Shown here one piece after another: positions 14,631 through 24,774 of a stretch of DNA of 47,303 nucleotides (the stretch's first letter is position 1; the number at the start of each line of letters is the position of its first letter). The notes beneath the pieces are model-generated. The model was not told the origin of the DNA. It did not search any database and saw only the letters and a list, made by a program, of their open reading frames with translations. The position numbers and the translations under genes were made by a program. The DNA comes from a virus. The DNA lies in IMG/VR virus record IMGVR_UViG_3300048919_000278, positions 1 through 47,303 of that record; one strand, given 5' to 3'.

Positions 14631-14729
14631 GCGAGGCTCCTATATCGGCGCGCGCCATAGTGTCTAGCACATAAAAAGTAAACAGTCCGCATCTTGAATC
14701 GGTTCCGGACGCGTTGCCACGCAGCCCGT

Positions 14730-17700
14730 CTATTCGTCCTTGATCTTGCCTGTGGTCAGGCCCTCCATCCAGTCACCCACGCTTTTCGGATCGGCGTCGC
14801 CTCGGCCGAGGTCCACCAAGAACTGCGTGGTGCTGGCCGCCTGGCCCGGCACTAGGCCGGTCAGATAGCCGGTCGTTTCCAGCACGTCCTTGGTGGCGTG
14901 TTCCGTTTCTTCGCCCCGCGCGATTTTCCCCACATCTCCCGCTGTCGTGACGATGCTGTCATAGGCCCGCTGCATAGGCGTGAGGGTCGCCCCGAAAGTC
15001 GGATTGCCAATCGCCTTATTCCACGCCGGCTCGAACAGGTCTCGAACTACCGGAACCGGGCCGAGCGCATTGGCAAGTAGCTTCCGGGCCAACCACTGCG
15101 CCCACCATTCGTCATCGTCAGGGCCGCCATTGCCGGTCAGACTTTGCGAAATCAGGGATGTCAGCAAAGGCGCCACAACTAGCATGACGAAGGCGCGTGA
15201 CGCGAGTTTTGGCAGATTGCGGGGTCGGCGGGAATCTACCCCGCGCGCATCTCGAGCCAACGTGCGCATCCGCTGATACTGCATGGACTGGAAGCTATAG
15301 AACATGGTGATCGACTTGAGAATTTGCCCCCAAGGCCCCGTGCCACGCTGGATTGCCGCCATGTCTTTCGGCGAGCCCGCCCCCTGCGATTGGCGCACTG
15401 CCTTATCGGCCGCATAGACCGCGTCGGCCTCATTTGCCCCGGTAGCAATCGCGTTGGAATAGGCGGCCATCCATGTCGGCACCGATACCAGGCGGTCCAT
15501 ATAGCCGATGGTGTGGAACATGAACTTTTTGGATTCGACCACTTCTCGCGCCAGTTTTCCCACCGGATTGGCGGTGGACATGGCGGCAATCTGCGTGCGA
15601 ATATTGGCGTCCAGCGTGTCCATGCGTGCGCGCAGTTCACCAGACCGTTCCAGCGCGAAGCGCGTCGTTTCGAAGGGATTTGCCGAGAACCGCGCAATCG
15701 CCTTCGCCAGTGCAGCCTCACCGACTACCTCAACTGAGTTGGCGTAACCTGCAATCTGAGTAACCGTTGTGGTCGCGCGCATTGCCATGCCAGTCACCGT
15801 GACATTCGCCCGCAGCTTACCCATCCACTTTCCGGCCCCTTCGTTGCCGGCGCGTTCCATCGCCCAGCTATTGGCGACGAACTTCACCCACGGTCGGAAT
15901 TGCTTGCGAATTTCAGGTCCGAGAGCCGCATCAACCGCGCGGGAGACCCGTTCGCTGGTAAGGAAGCGATTGGCCTGAATCACGGCCTCGCGGTGCGTGA
16001 TGTCGTGGATCACTTCGCCCAGATGTCGGTTGATCACGCCCAGGTCCAGCAACATCGGCGCCGTCACCTTTTCAGCGCGCTCCTTGGTGGCCCGCGCGCG
16101 CGTGGTGGCGCGTGTGTAGTTCGTACCCAGCAGATCGCTTTCCTTGCCGCCGCGCTCCTCCGCGCGGTAATCCCGGCTCGTGTCGTAGATCGCAGGGTAA
16201 TAGCCACCACGCATCGGGCCGTGGGGTGTATCGAATGCGCGCGGCTCGACCTTTTCAGGCGCTACGCCGTTAACGCGCCGCTCCAGTTGCTCTATCGATG
16301 GCCATAGCGTGCCGATCGTGTCCCACACGCCCTGCACGAACTGCCACTCGCCGGCCGTCAGCGTGTCGTTGAGATAGGCCTCAATCGCGCCAGGATTGAT
16401 CCGGTAGCCATCAGCCAGGCGTTGGAAGTTGCCGGCGTTGCCGATGTTCAGCGCCATAGCGACAACCTTGGAGCGCTCAAGGCGCATCGGCCGGCCGGTG
16501 GCCACATCGGTCCAAGGCATTTCCAGCTTGTCGCGCCAGCGTGCCGCGTCCTCGGCCGGCACCGCCTCGAACAGCGCTTTGATCCGGCCATAGTAATCGG
16601 CCAGCATCGCGTTTTCGCGGTCCTGCGCTTCGGCGATCGGCCGGAATGCGATGCGGTTGAACACGCCGTTGGGGTCGCCGCCGTCGAGCCAGTCGAACAC
16701 GGTTTCCAGCTTGAGCAACGAGGCATCAAGCGCCAGGGCATTGGCCTTGATCGCCTCTAGCACCGAGGGGTCGGTCAGGTCGCGCGGCGGTGCGCCCGCA
16801 ATGTTCGACGCCGCCTGTTCAGCCTCTGCTTCAATGTCGCTCCATTTTCGCCGCTCGCCATTGTCGAGCAATTCCTGCTTGAGTCGGCCCAGGTGCATGA
16901 CCTGCTCCACGGCATCGTCCAGCCCCAGCAGGTTCTCGACCGTCAGGCGCGACCAATGCGTGCCGCGAATAGTGGCCTCAAAGCTACGCGGCACGACGAT
17001 TTCTGGCCCACCGGCCTCTTGTTGCGCCGCCCATGCCTCCCACTTGCCCTGACGCTCGATAGACTTCTGCGAACGCGGCCCCATCTGCACTGCATCGAGC
17101 AAGGCGTGCGCCTGTTCGAGATAGTCCTGATCGACCGATTTCATGGTCTTTTTGTCAGCGATCTTGGCTAGGCGATCATGCGCGCGCGTCACCTCGTCAT
17201 AGGCCGCCTTTGCTTCGGACAGCAGCGCAGACGAAAGCATCTGCCGCTGCTTGGCCGTGAATGCCTCATCCATCTTGCCAGCCAGGATCGCCTTTTCAGC
17301 CTCGCGCCCAGCTTTCGCCACGGCCTTGGTATGGCGCTGGATTGCCGCCAGGCTGGCCTGCTCCACGATTACCCCGCCGCGCACCGTCTGACGTGCCCAG
17401 GCACGGGCGACTTGGTACGGCGTGGCCTGCTTCCCGGTGCGCCGGCCGAGATAGCGCAGTTCGGTGGCCAGCAGATCGCCGGCCAGGTCGTTGTTGACGG
17501 CGGTAATCGCCTCCTCCTCGATGCTGCCATCGTTCAACGGATCGTCACCGTGGGCCCGGCGCATTTCCTCGTCGGCAGCATTGTCGATCATGCGCTGACG
17601 CAGGCCGCGCTCGTCCCCACTTTCCTTGGCGGCGAGATGCTGGCGCTGGGCACCAATCAATACCTCGATCATCTGTTGCGCGCTATCGAAGCCTGCCATT

Positions 17701-20700
17701 TCAGCCAGGGCATCGGGGTTCACGCCGCCAGCCTTGTGGAGTGGAGGAACCTGGCGCGGCAACAGATCCAGTACGTCGCGCCCAAACCGATCCTCCAGCC
17801 ATTCACGGTCGATCGGCGTTTCGCGCATCAGGCGCAGCGATTTCAGCAGCGGGGCAGCATCAAGCCGCTGGGCCTCATCGGCGCGCACCACGGCGCGTTC
17901 GTCGTTCCAGGCCTTCGTACGCTGCCGGCGGATCGACGCCATGGTCTTGGCCAGCAGATCGGCATTGGCCTGATCGCGTGCACCTTGGGCAAGCTGGGTA
18001 TAAGCGCCGAATTCAGCGCCCGACATACCCATGGCCTTAGGGTCGGTAATTGCCGGCTGCATCGCCAGCGCGTTCCGCTGTGCTGCGATCTCATCATCGG
18101 TGGCGAGCAGCCGCTCCATCACCTCTCGGATTTCCGGGCTGATCGGCGCGCGTAGGGCATCAACCTTGCGGTAGATCGATAGCATCCAGCCGCGCACGGT
18201 TTCGAACAGGCGAGCCAGACCAGTAGACGGTGCCTTGCCCTCCATCAGGTAGCGCTCGACGCCGCGCGCCCAGTATTCGTGCGCCTCCACCGGGATCGTG
18301 TCGTCATCGGCCAGCGGATGACCGAGAGAGGAAAACCACGCCTTGACCGTATCCCAATCGGCACGCAACTGCTCGCTGGCTTCCGGGTGCGCGGCGTCGG
18401 CGCGCAATTCCTCCAGCCACTGGTGCCCGAATTCGTGGATCAGCGTCGAAGGGTTTCGGCTTTGGAACAGTTCGATGATGCCGCCGCGCCCGTTCTTGCC
18501 AGGGATGAAGCGCCCGCGCGGCCCCTGCGAAACGGCGCCGACCGACATATTGAAATCATCGCCGCTTTTGCTAGATTGCTCATAGCTGCCCGGTTCTCCA
18601 GTTCCGGATTTGTAGCCGGGTGACTCCGGGTTCCGGGCAGTATTATTCTCCGGCAAGACATGATCGTAATAGAAGGTGCCATTGTTCGCCTCGCGGATTG
18701 TCACGTCCACAATCTTGGGCTGCCCACCGATCGTGATGGTGGCGCGCAGGCGATGATAGGCCTTGATCGTGGGCTCGCGGGATGGATCATAGGGCGGCGC
18801 GCTAGAAACCAGTTCCCCGCGCTTGATAATCTCCGGCAGCACGGCGACGGCGCGTAGCTTCTGTTCGTCGCTTGAAAAGGCCTTCATCTTGGCGGGGCGG
18901 GCAAAGACGACATCATGGTTGAGTGCCGCCGACAGGACGCGCGTGCCCTGTAGATGCTCCTTGTACCAATCGACTACGGCCTTGCGCAGATCGGCCCCAT
19001 GCAGGCTTTCCGGCGCAATCTCATCGCCATGCACTTCTACGATCGGATCGGAGGATTGCTCATACCCCTGGTCCGGCGCGCCAGACGTGTATTCGCTGAT
19101 TGCAGCGCGGATTTCAGCATCCTTCATACCGTCGGGATCACGCCCGTTTGCTTCCAGCATCGCACGCAGATCATCAGCCGCCGCGCGTGCCGGGTCGATT
19201 TTCGGCGCTTCGGCATAGCGGGGCTTGCCCGCCAGTTCCTCCCGGATGGCGTCCAGCAGCGTGTTCTGGTCGATCGCGCTTGGCCCGGACTCAAACTGCG
19301 CCGCCTGCAATTCGGGGAAATAGCCAGCATCGATTGCGGACGACAGCGTGGTATCAAGGCCATACTCACCGTTGCCCGACAACGTGCCCACTTCGGTCTG
19401 GCGCGGATCGTAATTGCGGATCAGCTTGCGCCGGCCCTTGATTGGCACGGGCTTCTTGCCCTTGTCGTTCATGTGCCAGCGATCCAGCCCCATGGCCTTG
19501 AGGTCGCCACCCACATCGTTGATGCCGCCGCGATCGTTGATCCATTCCAGCAGGGTCTTGCCCTGTGGGATTTCAGCCGACGCGCGCTTGCGCATGGCAT
19601 GGATCACGGTGTCCCACTGGTCGGCGCGCTGGATTTCCGCAAGGCTCTCCGGCAGCACAGCACGAATCGTTGAACCGAAATCCTTGGGATCGAGCGGCCT
19701 GCCATTGCGTTCGGCGCGCACCGCCGCCCGCAAAACGTCCAGTTCCGCGTAGATGCCAGCCATGCGCGGCGTGAAACCGGCGTTCTGCAGTTCTTGCGTG
19801 CGCGCCTCGACCATGGCGGCGCGCTGATCCTGTTCGGCAGCGGCGGCGCTGTCCTGCTGGCCAACGCGCTCCGATACCTGCTTGATTTCCGCGTCGGCGT
19901 TTTCCTGAAATGCCTGTGCTTCCCGCAGAGACATGCCGCCCGGGCGCAGGCGGATATCGTCCTTGATCGCTGCCCAGGCCGAGGTTCCGGGCAATGCGGT
20001 GAGCGCGAAATCCGATGGCAGCACCACGTCGCCGCCCGTCGCCTGCGCTTCGGCAATCTGGCCCTGATAATCCGCAAAGGGATCATCGAACTGGTCGTAG
20101 CTGTCCGACTGCTGGTAAGCCGTGATCGCATCGGCCGGCACATAGACCTGTGGCGGGATATGGCCGTTCTCGCTCGCGACCCGCAGCAAATCGGCATAGG
20201 CTTCGGGATCACGCTGGCGCAGCGTCGAGCCTTCCGCCGCCTTGGCCATCAGGTTGAGCGCGTGGCCATCCTGAAATGCCTGTATGGCCGCCGCCGCGCG
20301 CTGCCCCAGTTGCTGGCCGACGGCCTCGCGCTGCTGGGACGCAGCCATGCCGAGGGTGTGTTCCAGCGTCGAGATGGTGACATGCGAGAGACCGCCGCCA
20401 ATCAGAGTCTGGATGGCCGTTCCCGCGAGATCGCCCGGCAACTGCGTCGCCAGATCACCAAGGGTCTTATCCTTGTTGGACGGCAGGAACAGCCATGCCG
20501 TAGTGTCTTCGGCCAGCGTGGTGGCTTCTTCGCCGAGCAAGTCGGGAATCTGCGAACGGATATAGCGCGAGAGAATGTTGCGGCCCGACCCGCTGCTATC
20601 GAGAAAGGCCTTTTGCCCCAGGTATTCGCCGCCCGCTTCGGCTGCGGTATCGAGAATGCCATAGACGCTTGCAACCGCCCGGCCGACGCCCTGATCACGC

Positions 20701-21578
20701 GCACGGAAATAGCTTTCGCCGCCTTGTTGGGCAGATGGGACCAAAATGGATGCAATTGTCGCGGCACGCGATGAAAGCCCCGCCGCGCGCAGGCCAATGC
20801 CGCCCAGCATGGTCGCCACCGTCGTGGGCACGTTCTCGACGCCGCCAAGTACCTGCTGCTCAACCCACGCCCCACCTTGCGGGCGCACATAGTTCGCAGC
20901 GTTCTCAAGTCCCTTGTCGGCCATGCGCGGGAGATTGTAAGCCTGCGGCACGCCCATCACGTCCCAGCCCCAGGCGGGAACGGTCGTTACCATGCGGCCC
21001 ATTTGAGCGGTGCCAGCGAGCAAGGCCCCACCAGCGCGCCGAGGACTGGGCAAGGCCTGCGTCGCCTCCTGATCGCCCATCAGCGACGCGGTGAGAGCCA
21101 TAAGCAACGGGGCTGGAGTGCCAGACGGACGGCTGCCTACATCCTGCCGGTCAAAAGCGTCCACGCCGGCCGCAAAGGCCAATACGGGGTTATAGCTCTG
21201 CTTGAGCATACCCCATGCGCTGCCGAGAATACCCAGGCTCCTGGTATCATCGGAAGCTGCTACCGCGCCACGCGGATCGCCTGCTGCCCATTGGCCGATA
21301 GTTGGATGCTGATCGATGAGCTTGCCGAAATTATTCGCGCGTAGCGCCCTTTCAGCATCATCGATCGAGTCCTCGACATCGGCGGGCAGCGTCCCGAGGT
21401 CGCGCGCAGTGCGGACCATACGCGCCATTTGGTCCGGGGCCTGCGTTGAACTGAGGATGTCGAAACGAATCTGGTCCGTGCGCTGGCGCTTGATCGCGTC
21501 GGCGCCAGGACTACCCGTCGTGATGTTCGCCGGGTTGAATTGTTCCGCATAGTCGAAGGGATCGATAGGGCCAGCCAT
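14730..21578 (-). CDS. Giant polyvalent internal virion/ejection protein, 2282 aa
   Basis: This is the largest gene in the window, placed where T7-like phages encode internal core proteins gp15/gp16. Around residues 845-980 a segment resembles a large-polyvalent-protein domain (LPD3-like; TIREANNGTFYYDHVL). Near residue 1048 there is a zinc metallopeptidase motif, HEFGH. The middle is long charged helices. The last 350 residues include a hydrophobic segment near 2130 (FVMLVVAPLLTSLIS) and amphipathic helices suitable for membrane penetration. It probably enters the cell with DNA. The start ATG 21578 lacks a ribosome site and sits 8 nt after a proposed -10. Confidence 0.75.
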   Translation of the reverse strand: MAGPIDPFDYAEQFNPANITTGSPGADAIKRQRTDQIRFDILSSTQAPDQMARMVRTARDLGTLPADVEDSIDDAERALRANNFGKLIDQHPTIGQWAAGDPRGAVAASDDTRSLGILGSAWGMLKQSYNPVLAFAAGVDAFDRQDVGSRPSGTPAPLLMALTASLMGDQEATQALPSPRRAGGALLAGTAQMGRMVTTVPAWGWDVMGVPQAYNLPRMADKGLENAANYVRPQGGAWVEQQVLGGVENVPTTVATMLGGIGLRAAGLSSRAATIASILVPSAQQGGESYFRARDQGVGRAVASVYGILDTAAEAGGEYLGQKAFLDSSGSGRNILSRYIRSQIPDLLGEEATTLAEDTTAWLFLPSNKDKTLGDLATQLPGDLAGTAIQTLIGGGLSHVTISTLEHTLGMAASQQREAVGQQLGQRAAAAIQAFQDGHALNLMAKAAEGSTLRQRDPEAYADLLRVASENGHIPPQVYVPADAITAYQQSDSYDQFDDPFADYQGQIAEAQATGGDVVLPSDFALTALPGTSAWAAIKDDIRLRPGGMSLREAQAFQENADAEIKQVSERVGQQDSAAAAEQDQRAAMVEARTQELQNAGFTPRMAGIYAELDVLRAAVRAERNGRPLDPKDFGSTIRAVLPESLAEIQRADQWDTVIHAMRKRASAEIPQGKTLLEWINDRGGINDVGGDLKAMGLDRWHMNDKGKKPVPIKGRRKLIRNYDPRQTEVGTLSGNGEYGLDTTLSSAIDAGYFPELQAAQFESGPSAIDQNTLLDAIREELAGKPRYAEAPKIDPARAAADDLRAMLEANGRDPDGMKDAEIRAAISEYTSGAPDQGYEQSSDPIVEVHGDEIAPESLHGADLRKAVVDWYKEHLQGTRVLSAALNHDVVFARPAKMKAFSSDEQKLRAVAVLPEIIKRGELVSSAPPYDPSREPTIKAYHRLRATITIGGQPKIVDVTIREANNGTFYYDHVLPENNTARNPESPGYKSGTGEPGSYEQSSKSGDDFNMSVGAVSQGPRGRFIPGKNGRGGIIELFQSRNPSTLIHEFGHQWLEELRADAAHPEASEQLRADWDTVKAWFSSLGHPLADDDTIPVEAHEYWARGVERYLMEGKAPSTGLARLFETVRGWMLSIYRKVDALRAPISPEIREVMERLLATDDEIAAQRNALAMQPAITDPKAMGMSGAEFGAYTQLAQGARDQANADLLAKTMASIRRQRTKAWNDERAVVRADEAQRLDAAPLLKSLRLMRETPIDREWLEDRFGRDVLDLLPRQVPPLHKAGGVNPDALAEMAGFDSAQQMIEVLIGAQRQHLAAKESGDERGLRQRMIDNAADEEMRRAHGDDPLNDGSIEEEAITAVNNDLAGDLLATELRYLGRRTGKQATPYQVARAWARQTVRGGVIVEQASLAAIQRHTKAVAKAGREAEKAILAGKMDEAFTAKQRQMLSSALLSEAKAAYDEVTRAHDRLAKIADKKTMKSVDQDYLEQAHALLDAVQMGPRSQKSIERQGKWEAWAAQQEAGGPEIVVPRSFEATIRGTHWSRLTVENLLGLDDAVEQVMHLGRLKQELLDNGERRKWSDIEAEAEQAASNIAGAPPRDLTDPSVLEAIKANALALDASLLKLETVFDWLDGGDPNGVFNRIAFRPIAEAQDRENAMLADYYGRIKALFEAVPAEDAARWRDKLEMPWTDVATGRPMRLERSKVVAMALNIGNAGNFQRLADGYRINPGAIEAYLNDTLTAGEWQFVQGVWDTIGTLWPSIEQLERRVNGVAPEKVEPRAFDTPHGPMRGGYYPAIYDTSRDYRAEERGGKESDLLGTNYTRATTRARATKERAEKVTAPMLLDLGVINRHLGEVIHDITHREAVIQANRFLTSERVSRAVDAALGPEIRKQFRPWVKFVANSWAMERAGNEGAGKWMGKLRANVTVTGMAMRATTTVTQIAGYANSVEVVGEAALAKAIARFSANPFETTRFALERSGELRARMDTLDANIRTQIAAMSTANPVGKLAREVVESKKFMFHTIGYMDRLVSVPTWMAAYSNAIATGANEADAVYAADKAVRQSQGAGSPKDMAAIQRGTGPWGQILKSITMFYSFQSMQYQRMRTLARDARGVDSRRPRNLPKLASRAFVMLVVAPLLTSLISQSLTGNGGPDDDEWWAQWLARKLLANALGPVPVVRDLFEPAWNKAIGNPTFGATLTPMQRAYDSIVTTAGDVGKIARGEETEHATKDVLETTGYLTGLVPGQAASTTQFLVDLGRGDADPKSVGDWMEGLTTGKIKDE

Positions 21579-21586
21579 TGACCGAC

Positions 21587-21616
21587 CCTATGAGCGCTAG
21601 TTCCCCTGTGAATCCC
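21587..21616 (-). promoter_or_regulatory. Proposed late promoter, giant gene (near-leaderless)
   Basis: GGGATTCAC (21616-21608), 15 bp, CATAGG (21592-21587) on the minus strand. The spacer is one base shorter than at the other three copies. It overlaps the last codons of the M23-domain gene. Eight bases (GTCGGTCA) separate it from ATG 21578, so the transcript would begin at or 1-2 nt before the start codon. Confidence 0.6.
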
Positions 21617-23729
21617 GAGCAGTCCGGCGATACTCGCGCACCACGTCGTCATCCGTGACGTTTTTCACGCCGCGCAGGCGCAGGTTGTTGCGGATGGTCT
21701 GCACGGTCTGCGGCGTCAGATTGCTGAACTGGATATCGTAGAGGTGGCCCACGTTCCCGTTCGCTAACCGGATCTGCTTCGTCGCCTGCGTGACGGCCTG
21801 TTGCAACTGGGCTTCCGTGGGTATCGTGCCCTTGGCGGCGATCCCGTCGGCGAACTGCGCCACCGTGTCCAAGATGGCCAGACGCTGGCGATTATGGGCC
21901 ACCATCTCGTCAGGATGCTTCACGCCAGGGTTGCTGGGCAGCAGTCCGGGGTTGCGGCGCTCGAATGTCGCCAGCGCAGACGCGGACGCGTCCGCCGATG
22001 ACCATTGACGGGCCGATGCGCGCCGCTTGGCCTGTTCTTCCGCAAGGCTGCTCAGGTCGGAAAACGGCACCAGTCCCTGGTACTTCCGCAGATCGGTCTG
22101 CGCGAACTTGTCCGGCTCCAGATAGGACTGGAGCTTGAGCGCCAAAGCGGTGTTTTCCTGCTCCTTTTTGACCGCAGCGTCATACTTGGCCTTTTGCCCT
22201 TTTGCCAGATTGCCGCGCATTTCTGCGAGTAGCGCGGGGTTCACTTTGCCCGCGATGTTCGGCGGGATAGCGTCGGGCGGAGGGTCTTCACCGTTATGGC
22301 TGGCCTGATAGTTACCGATCCACTGGTGCAGATTGTCGGCCGCGTCGCCGTATTGGTCGGCAAGGGCAGCTTCGTCTTGAGCCATGTGCTCGCGAGCGAA
22401 TGCCTTCACTTCCTCTTTTTCCTCAAATGACCAATCGTCGCGCTTGTCGATTGCCGTGATGATAGCGCCCTGATCCCAATTTCGAGGTGTTTGGGGCGAA
22501 CCAACGACCGTGGCGCGGTCAACGCTCCCGCCAATTACCTTTTGCGGATCCAGATCGGCACCATGAGCATCCCGCACGCGCAGATGAACATGGGGCCCGG
22601 TCGTATGGCCCGTCATCCCCACCGTGCCCAGCACCGTGTCAGGTGCCACCACATCGCCCACCTTCACCGACTGGTTGCCCATGTGAGCATAGGTTGATGT
22701 GGTGCCATCGGGGTGCTTCACTGCAACCCAGCGACCAGAACGAGCGTCCTGTGTAACGGCCTCGACCGTTCCGCCTGCAATCGGGTGGATTGCGGCGCCC
22801 AGCGCTGCCCCGATATCGAGCCCGGCTGAGCCCCGCTCTTTATGCTGCTCGAACGTGTTAGTTATGTGACCATTCGCCACCGGCATTTGGGCCGGGGCAC
22901 TGGCCTGGTCTTGGGTTGCTGGTGGCGCAGGATGAGCCCCAGTAAGGCCGGCAGAAATTTCCATGAAGCGATTGGCAGTAACACGCTTCCGCATTGGCTC
23001 GCGCAGAGCATCGAGCGCCACGTTCCGTTGCTCGAACGTCATTTCGTCGTGATGCGCGTCATAGATCGTGGCGGCGAGATCAACCTTTTTGTCCTTCACC
23101 AGCGTGTTGATTGCCGTGGCGTAGACGACGCCCTGCTGTTGCTTGATGAACTCGTTGGCCGCCGCGCCGGTCATGCCGCGAAAAGCGGCGAGCGCCTGGG
23201 CCTTTTCCCCAACGACGCCCACGCCAGCCTTCAGATCGTCGGCGTTCCCATACAGGCCGGACGCGGCATCCTGAGCCTGCTGCAACTCGCCCATGTGCAT
23301 TTGGTCGCGCTGCACACCAGCCTGTTGAATGGCATGCCCGTTGAGTTCACCCTGCGCCGAGGCATACAGCGTGCCGAAATGCTGCTGGAAAATGCGTTGC
23401 GCACGAGGACTTGTCAGGCTGTTGAGCCCTTGCTTTCGCACGTCATCCAACGACTTTTGCGCGGCTGACAGGCCATCGACGGCATTGCCACTCTGTTGCG
23501 CCTTGAACTGGGCAACCAAATTCGTGACATCGGGCGTCAGCGCCAGCACCTGTTGCCGCGCCACGGTGTCATCGTGCTGGGCATTCAACTGGTCGATCTG
23601 GCTCAGCGTCTGGCTTACACGCTCAAGCCCATAGGCCAGCCCATTGCCGACCTCTGCCGGCGCTTGGAGCCGTGCACTGACCGGCGCAACCCCGACCGTG
23701 GCTTGCTGATATTCAGGGGCGCGAGGCAT
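21597..23729 (-). CDS. Virion protein with M23 peptidase-like domain, 710 aa
   Basis: ATG 23729 overlaps the upstream stop (TGATG). Long helices flank an M23/LytM-like domain at about residues 285-395. It contains GSAGLDIGAA, VAVKHPDGTTSTYAHM and the closing HxH motif GPHVHLRV. In active M23 enzymes the first zinc ligand is the His of HxxxD; here that position is Ser (SAGLD), so activity is doubtful. The gene lies between gp14-like and giant ejection proteins, so the product probably travels in the internal core. It may open or merely bind the cell wall during DNA entry. Confidence 0.75.
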   Translation of the reverse strand: MPRAPEYQQATVGVAPVSARLQAPAEVGNGLAYGLERVSQTLSQIDQLNAQHDDTVARQQVLALTPDVTNLVAQFKAQQSGNAVDGLSAAQKSLDDVRKQGLNSLTSPRAQRIFQQHFGTLYASAQGELNGHAIQQAGVQRDQMHMGELQQAQDAASGLYGNADDLKAGVGVVGEKAQALAAFRGMTGAAANEFIKQQQGVVYATAINTLVKDKKVDLAATIYDAHHDEMTFEQRNVALDALREPMRKRVTANRFMEISAGLTGAHPAPPATQDQASAPAQMPVANGHITNTFEQHKERGSAGLDIGAALGAAIHPIAGGTVEAVTQDARSGRWVAVKHPDGTTSTYAHMGNQSVKVGDVVAPDTVLGTVGMTGHTTGPHVHLRVRDAHGADLDPQKVIGGSVDRATVVGSPQTPRNWDQGAIITAIDKRDDWSFEEKEEVKAFAREHMAQDEAALADQYGDAADNLHQWIGNYQASHNGEDPPPDAIPPNIAGKVNPALLAEMRGNLAKGQKAKYDAAVKKEQENTALALKLQSYLEPDKFAQTDLRKYQGLVPFSDLSSLAEEQAKRRASARQWSSADASASALATFERRNPGLLPSNPGVKHPDEMVAHNRQRLAILDTVAQFADGIAAKGTIPTEAQLQQAVTQATKQIRLANGNVGHLYDIQFSNLTPQTVQTIRNNLRLRGVKNVTDDDVVREYRRTARDSQGN

Positions 23730-24310
23730 CAGTAACCGCTCATCATGGAATAAGCCCTCTTGCCGGCCTTGGAGGCGTCCGACGACATCGTGCTCCAGTC
23801 CGACTGGGAAATGCCAAACTTCGCTTTTGCAGGCCCAAACTGGCTGGCTGCTCCCAACACGCTCGAGCCCACATCGAACACGCCGCCAATGATCGCATTC
23901 GTCTTGGCAGCGCGCGCCGCATTGGCCTGCCCCATGTAGTTCGACACATTTATGTCGTGGCCGCGCAGCGTGTTGTCACCCTGGCGGTAGATGTTGGCGA
24001 TATCCTGCCGGCCAAGCATATCGGTATCGGCCACCACATCAGCTGCCGTACCGAAATCCAGCCCGACGCCATTGGCTGCTGCGGCAACCCGCTGCTGCCC
24101 CTTCACGCGAGCAATCTCGCGATACTGCTTGAGCGCGGTCTGCTGCGTGTTTTCCTGATCCTGCCGGGCGGCCTCGCGCTCATAGTTGGCGTTGGCGTCT
24201 GCAACCCTGGCCTGCATATTGGCCTGCTGCACCGCGCTGATCGTCTTCATGGCGCTGGCGCCAACCGCTAGTGCGGCGGCGGCGATGGGTAGAGCAGCGG
24301 GGCCGCACAT
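23729..24310 (-). CDS. T7 gp14-like internal virion protein, 193 aa
   Basis: ATG 24310 has AAGGAG upstream and overlaps the previous stop (TGATG). The N-terminus MCGPAALPIAAAALAVGASA is a hydrophobic, Gly/Ala-rich membrane-seeking segment. It is followed by a long helix (ANANYEREAARQDQENTQQ) and a second Ala/Gly-rich segment near 150. This is the layout of T7 gp14-type internal proteins, which form the outer-membrane part of the ejection channel. Confidence 0.75.
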   Translation of the reverse strand: MCGPAALPIAAAALAVGASAMKTISAVQQANMQARVADANANYEREAARQDQENTQQTALKQYREIARVKGQQRVAAAANGVGLDFGTAADVVADTDMLGRQDIANIYRQGDNTLRGHDINVSNYMGQANAARAAKTNAIIGGVFDVGSSVLGAASQFGPAKAKFGISQSDWSTMSSDASKAGKRAYSMMSGY

Positions 24311-24774
24311 CAGCAAGGCTCCTTGGAAAACTGGCGAAACATCACCCCGCGCACGTCCTGTTCCTTGTCTTCGACAGTGAAGCCCCAGCGTTTCAGCAAC
24401 CGGATAGCCTGGCCATTCTGCGCGGAAACTAGGTTTCGCAGCGTGTGGCGTGAATCGTGCAGCCGCTCGATGATGCCGGGCCCCCACTTCAACATTTCGC
24501 GCGGGTGGCGGTAGACTTCATCCGTTCCCAGGAACCAGGGCACCGCCTCACCCGTGAGGATGCTTTCAACGACCACGCCGAACATCGCGTGCGGACGGCC
24601 ATCCAGAAGTGCAGTCCAGCACTTGGCGCTGGCAGCTATCCCGGTGCGCAGAGCCTGCTTTGGTTCGCGGCCCATTGCCCGGCATTCCAGCTGATCGATC
24701 GTGCGCATGTGCCGAGCGAGATAGCCGACATGGCGCATTTCAGCAGGAACAATCCGGATGTCCGTGCCGATCAC
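24310..24774 (-). CDS. T7 gp13-like internal virion protein A, GNAT-like, 154 aa
   Basis: GTG 24774 overlaps the tail gene's stop (GTGA). The sequence has a GNAT-type acetyltransferase-like core: DIRIVPAEMRHVGYLARHM, a GEAVPWFLGTDEVY strand, then NLVSAQNGQAIRLLKRWGF, the usual acetyl-CoA-side helix and strand. Similar proteins are encoded at the T7 gp13 position in many podoviruses and are needed for virion maturation. Catalytic function is unproven. Confidence 0.7.
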   Translation of the reverse strand: MIGTDIRIVPAEMRHVGYLARHMRTIDQLECRAMGREPKQALRTGIAASAKCWTALLDGRPHAMFGVVVESILTGEAVPWFLGTDEVYRHPREMLKWGPGIIERLHDSRHTLRNLVSAQNGQAIRLLKRWGFTVEDKEQDVRGVMFRQFSKEPC

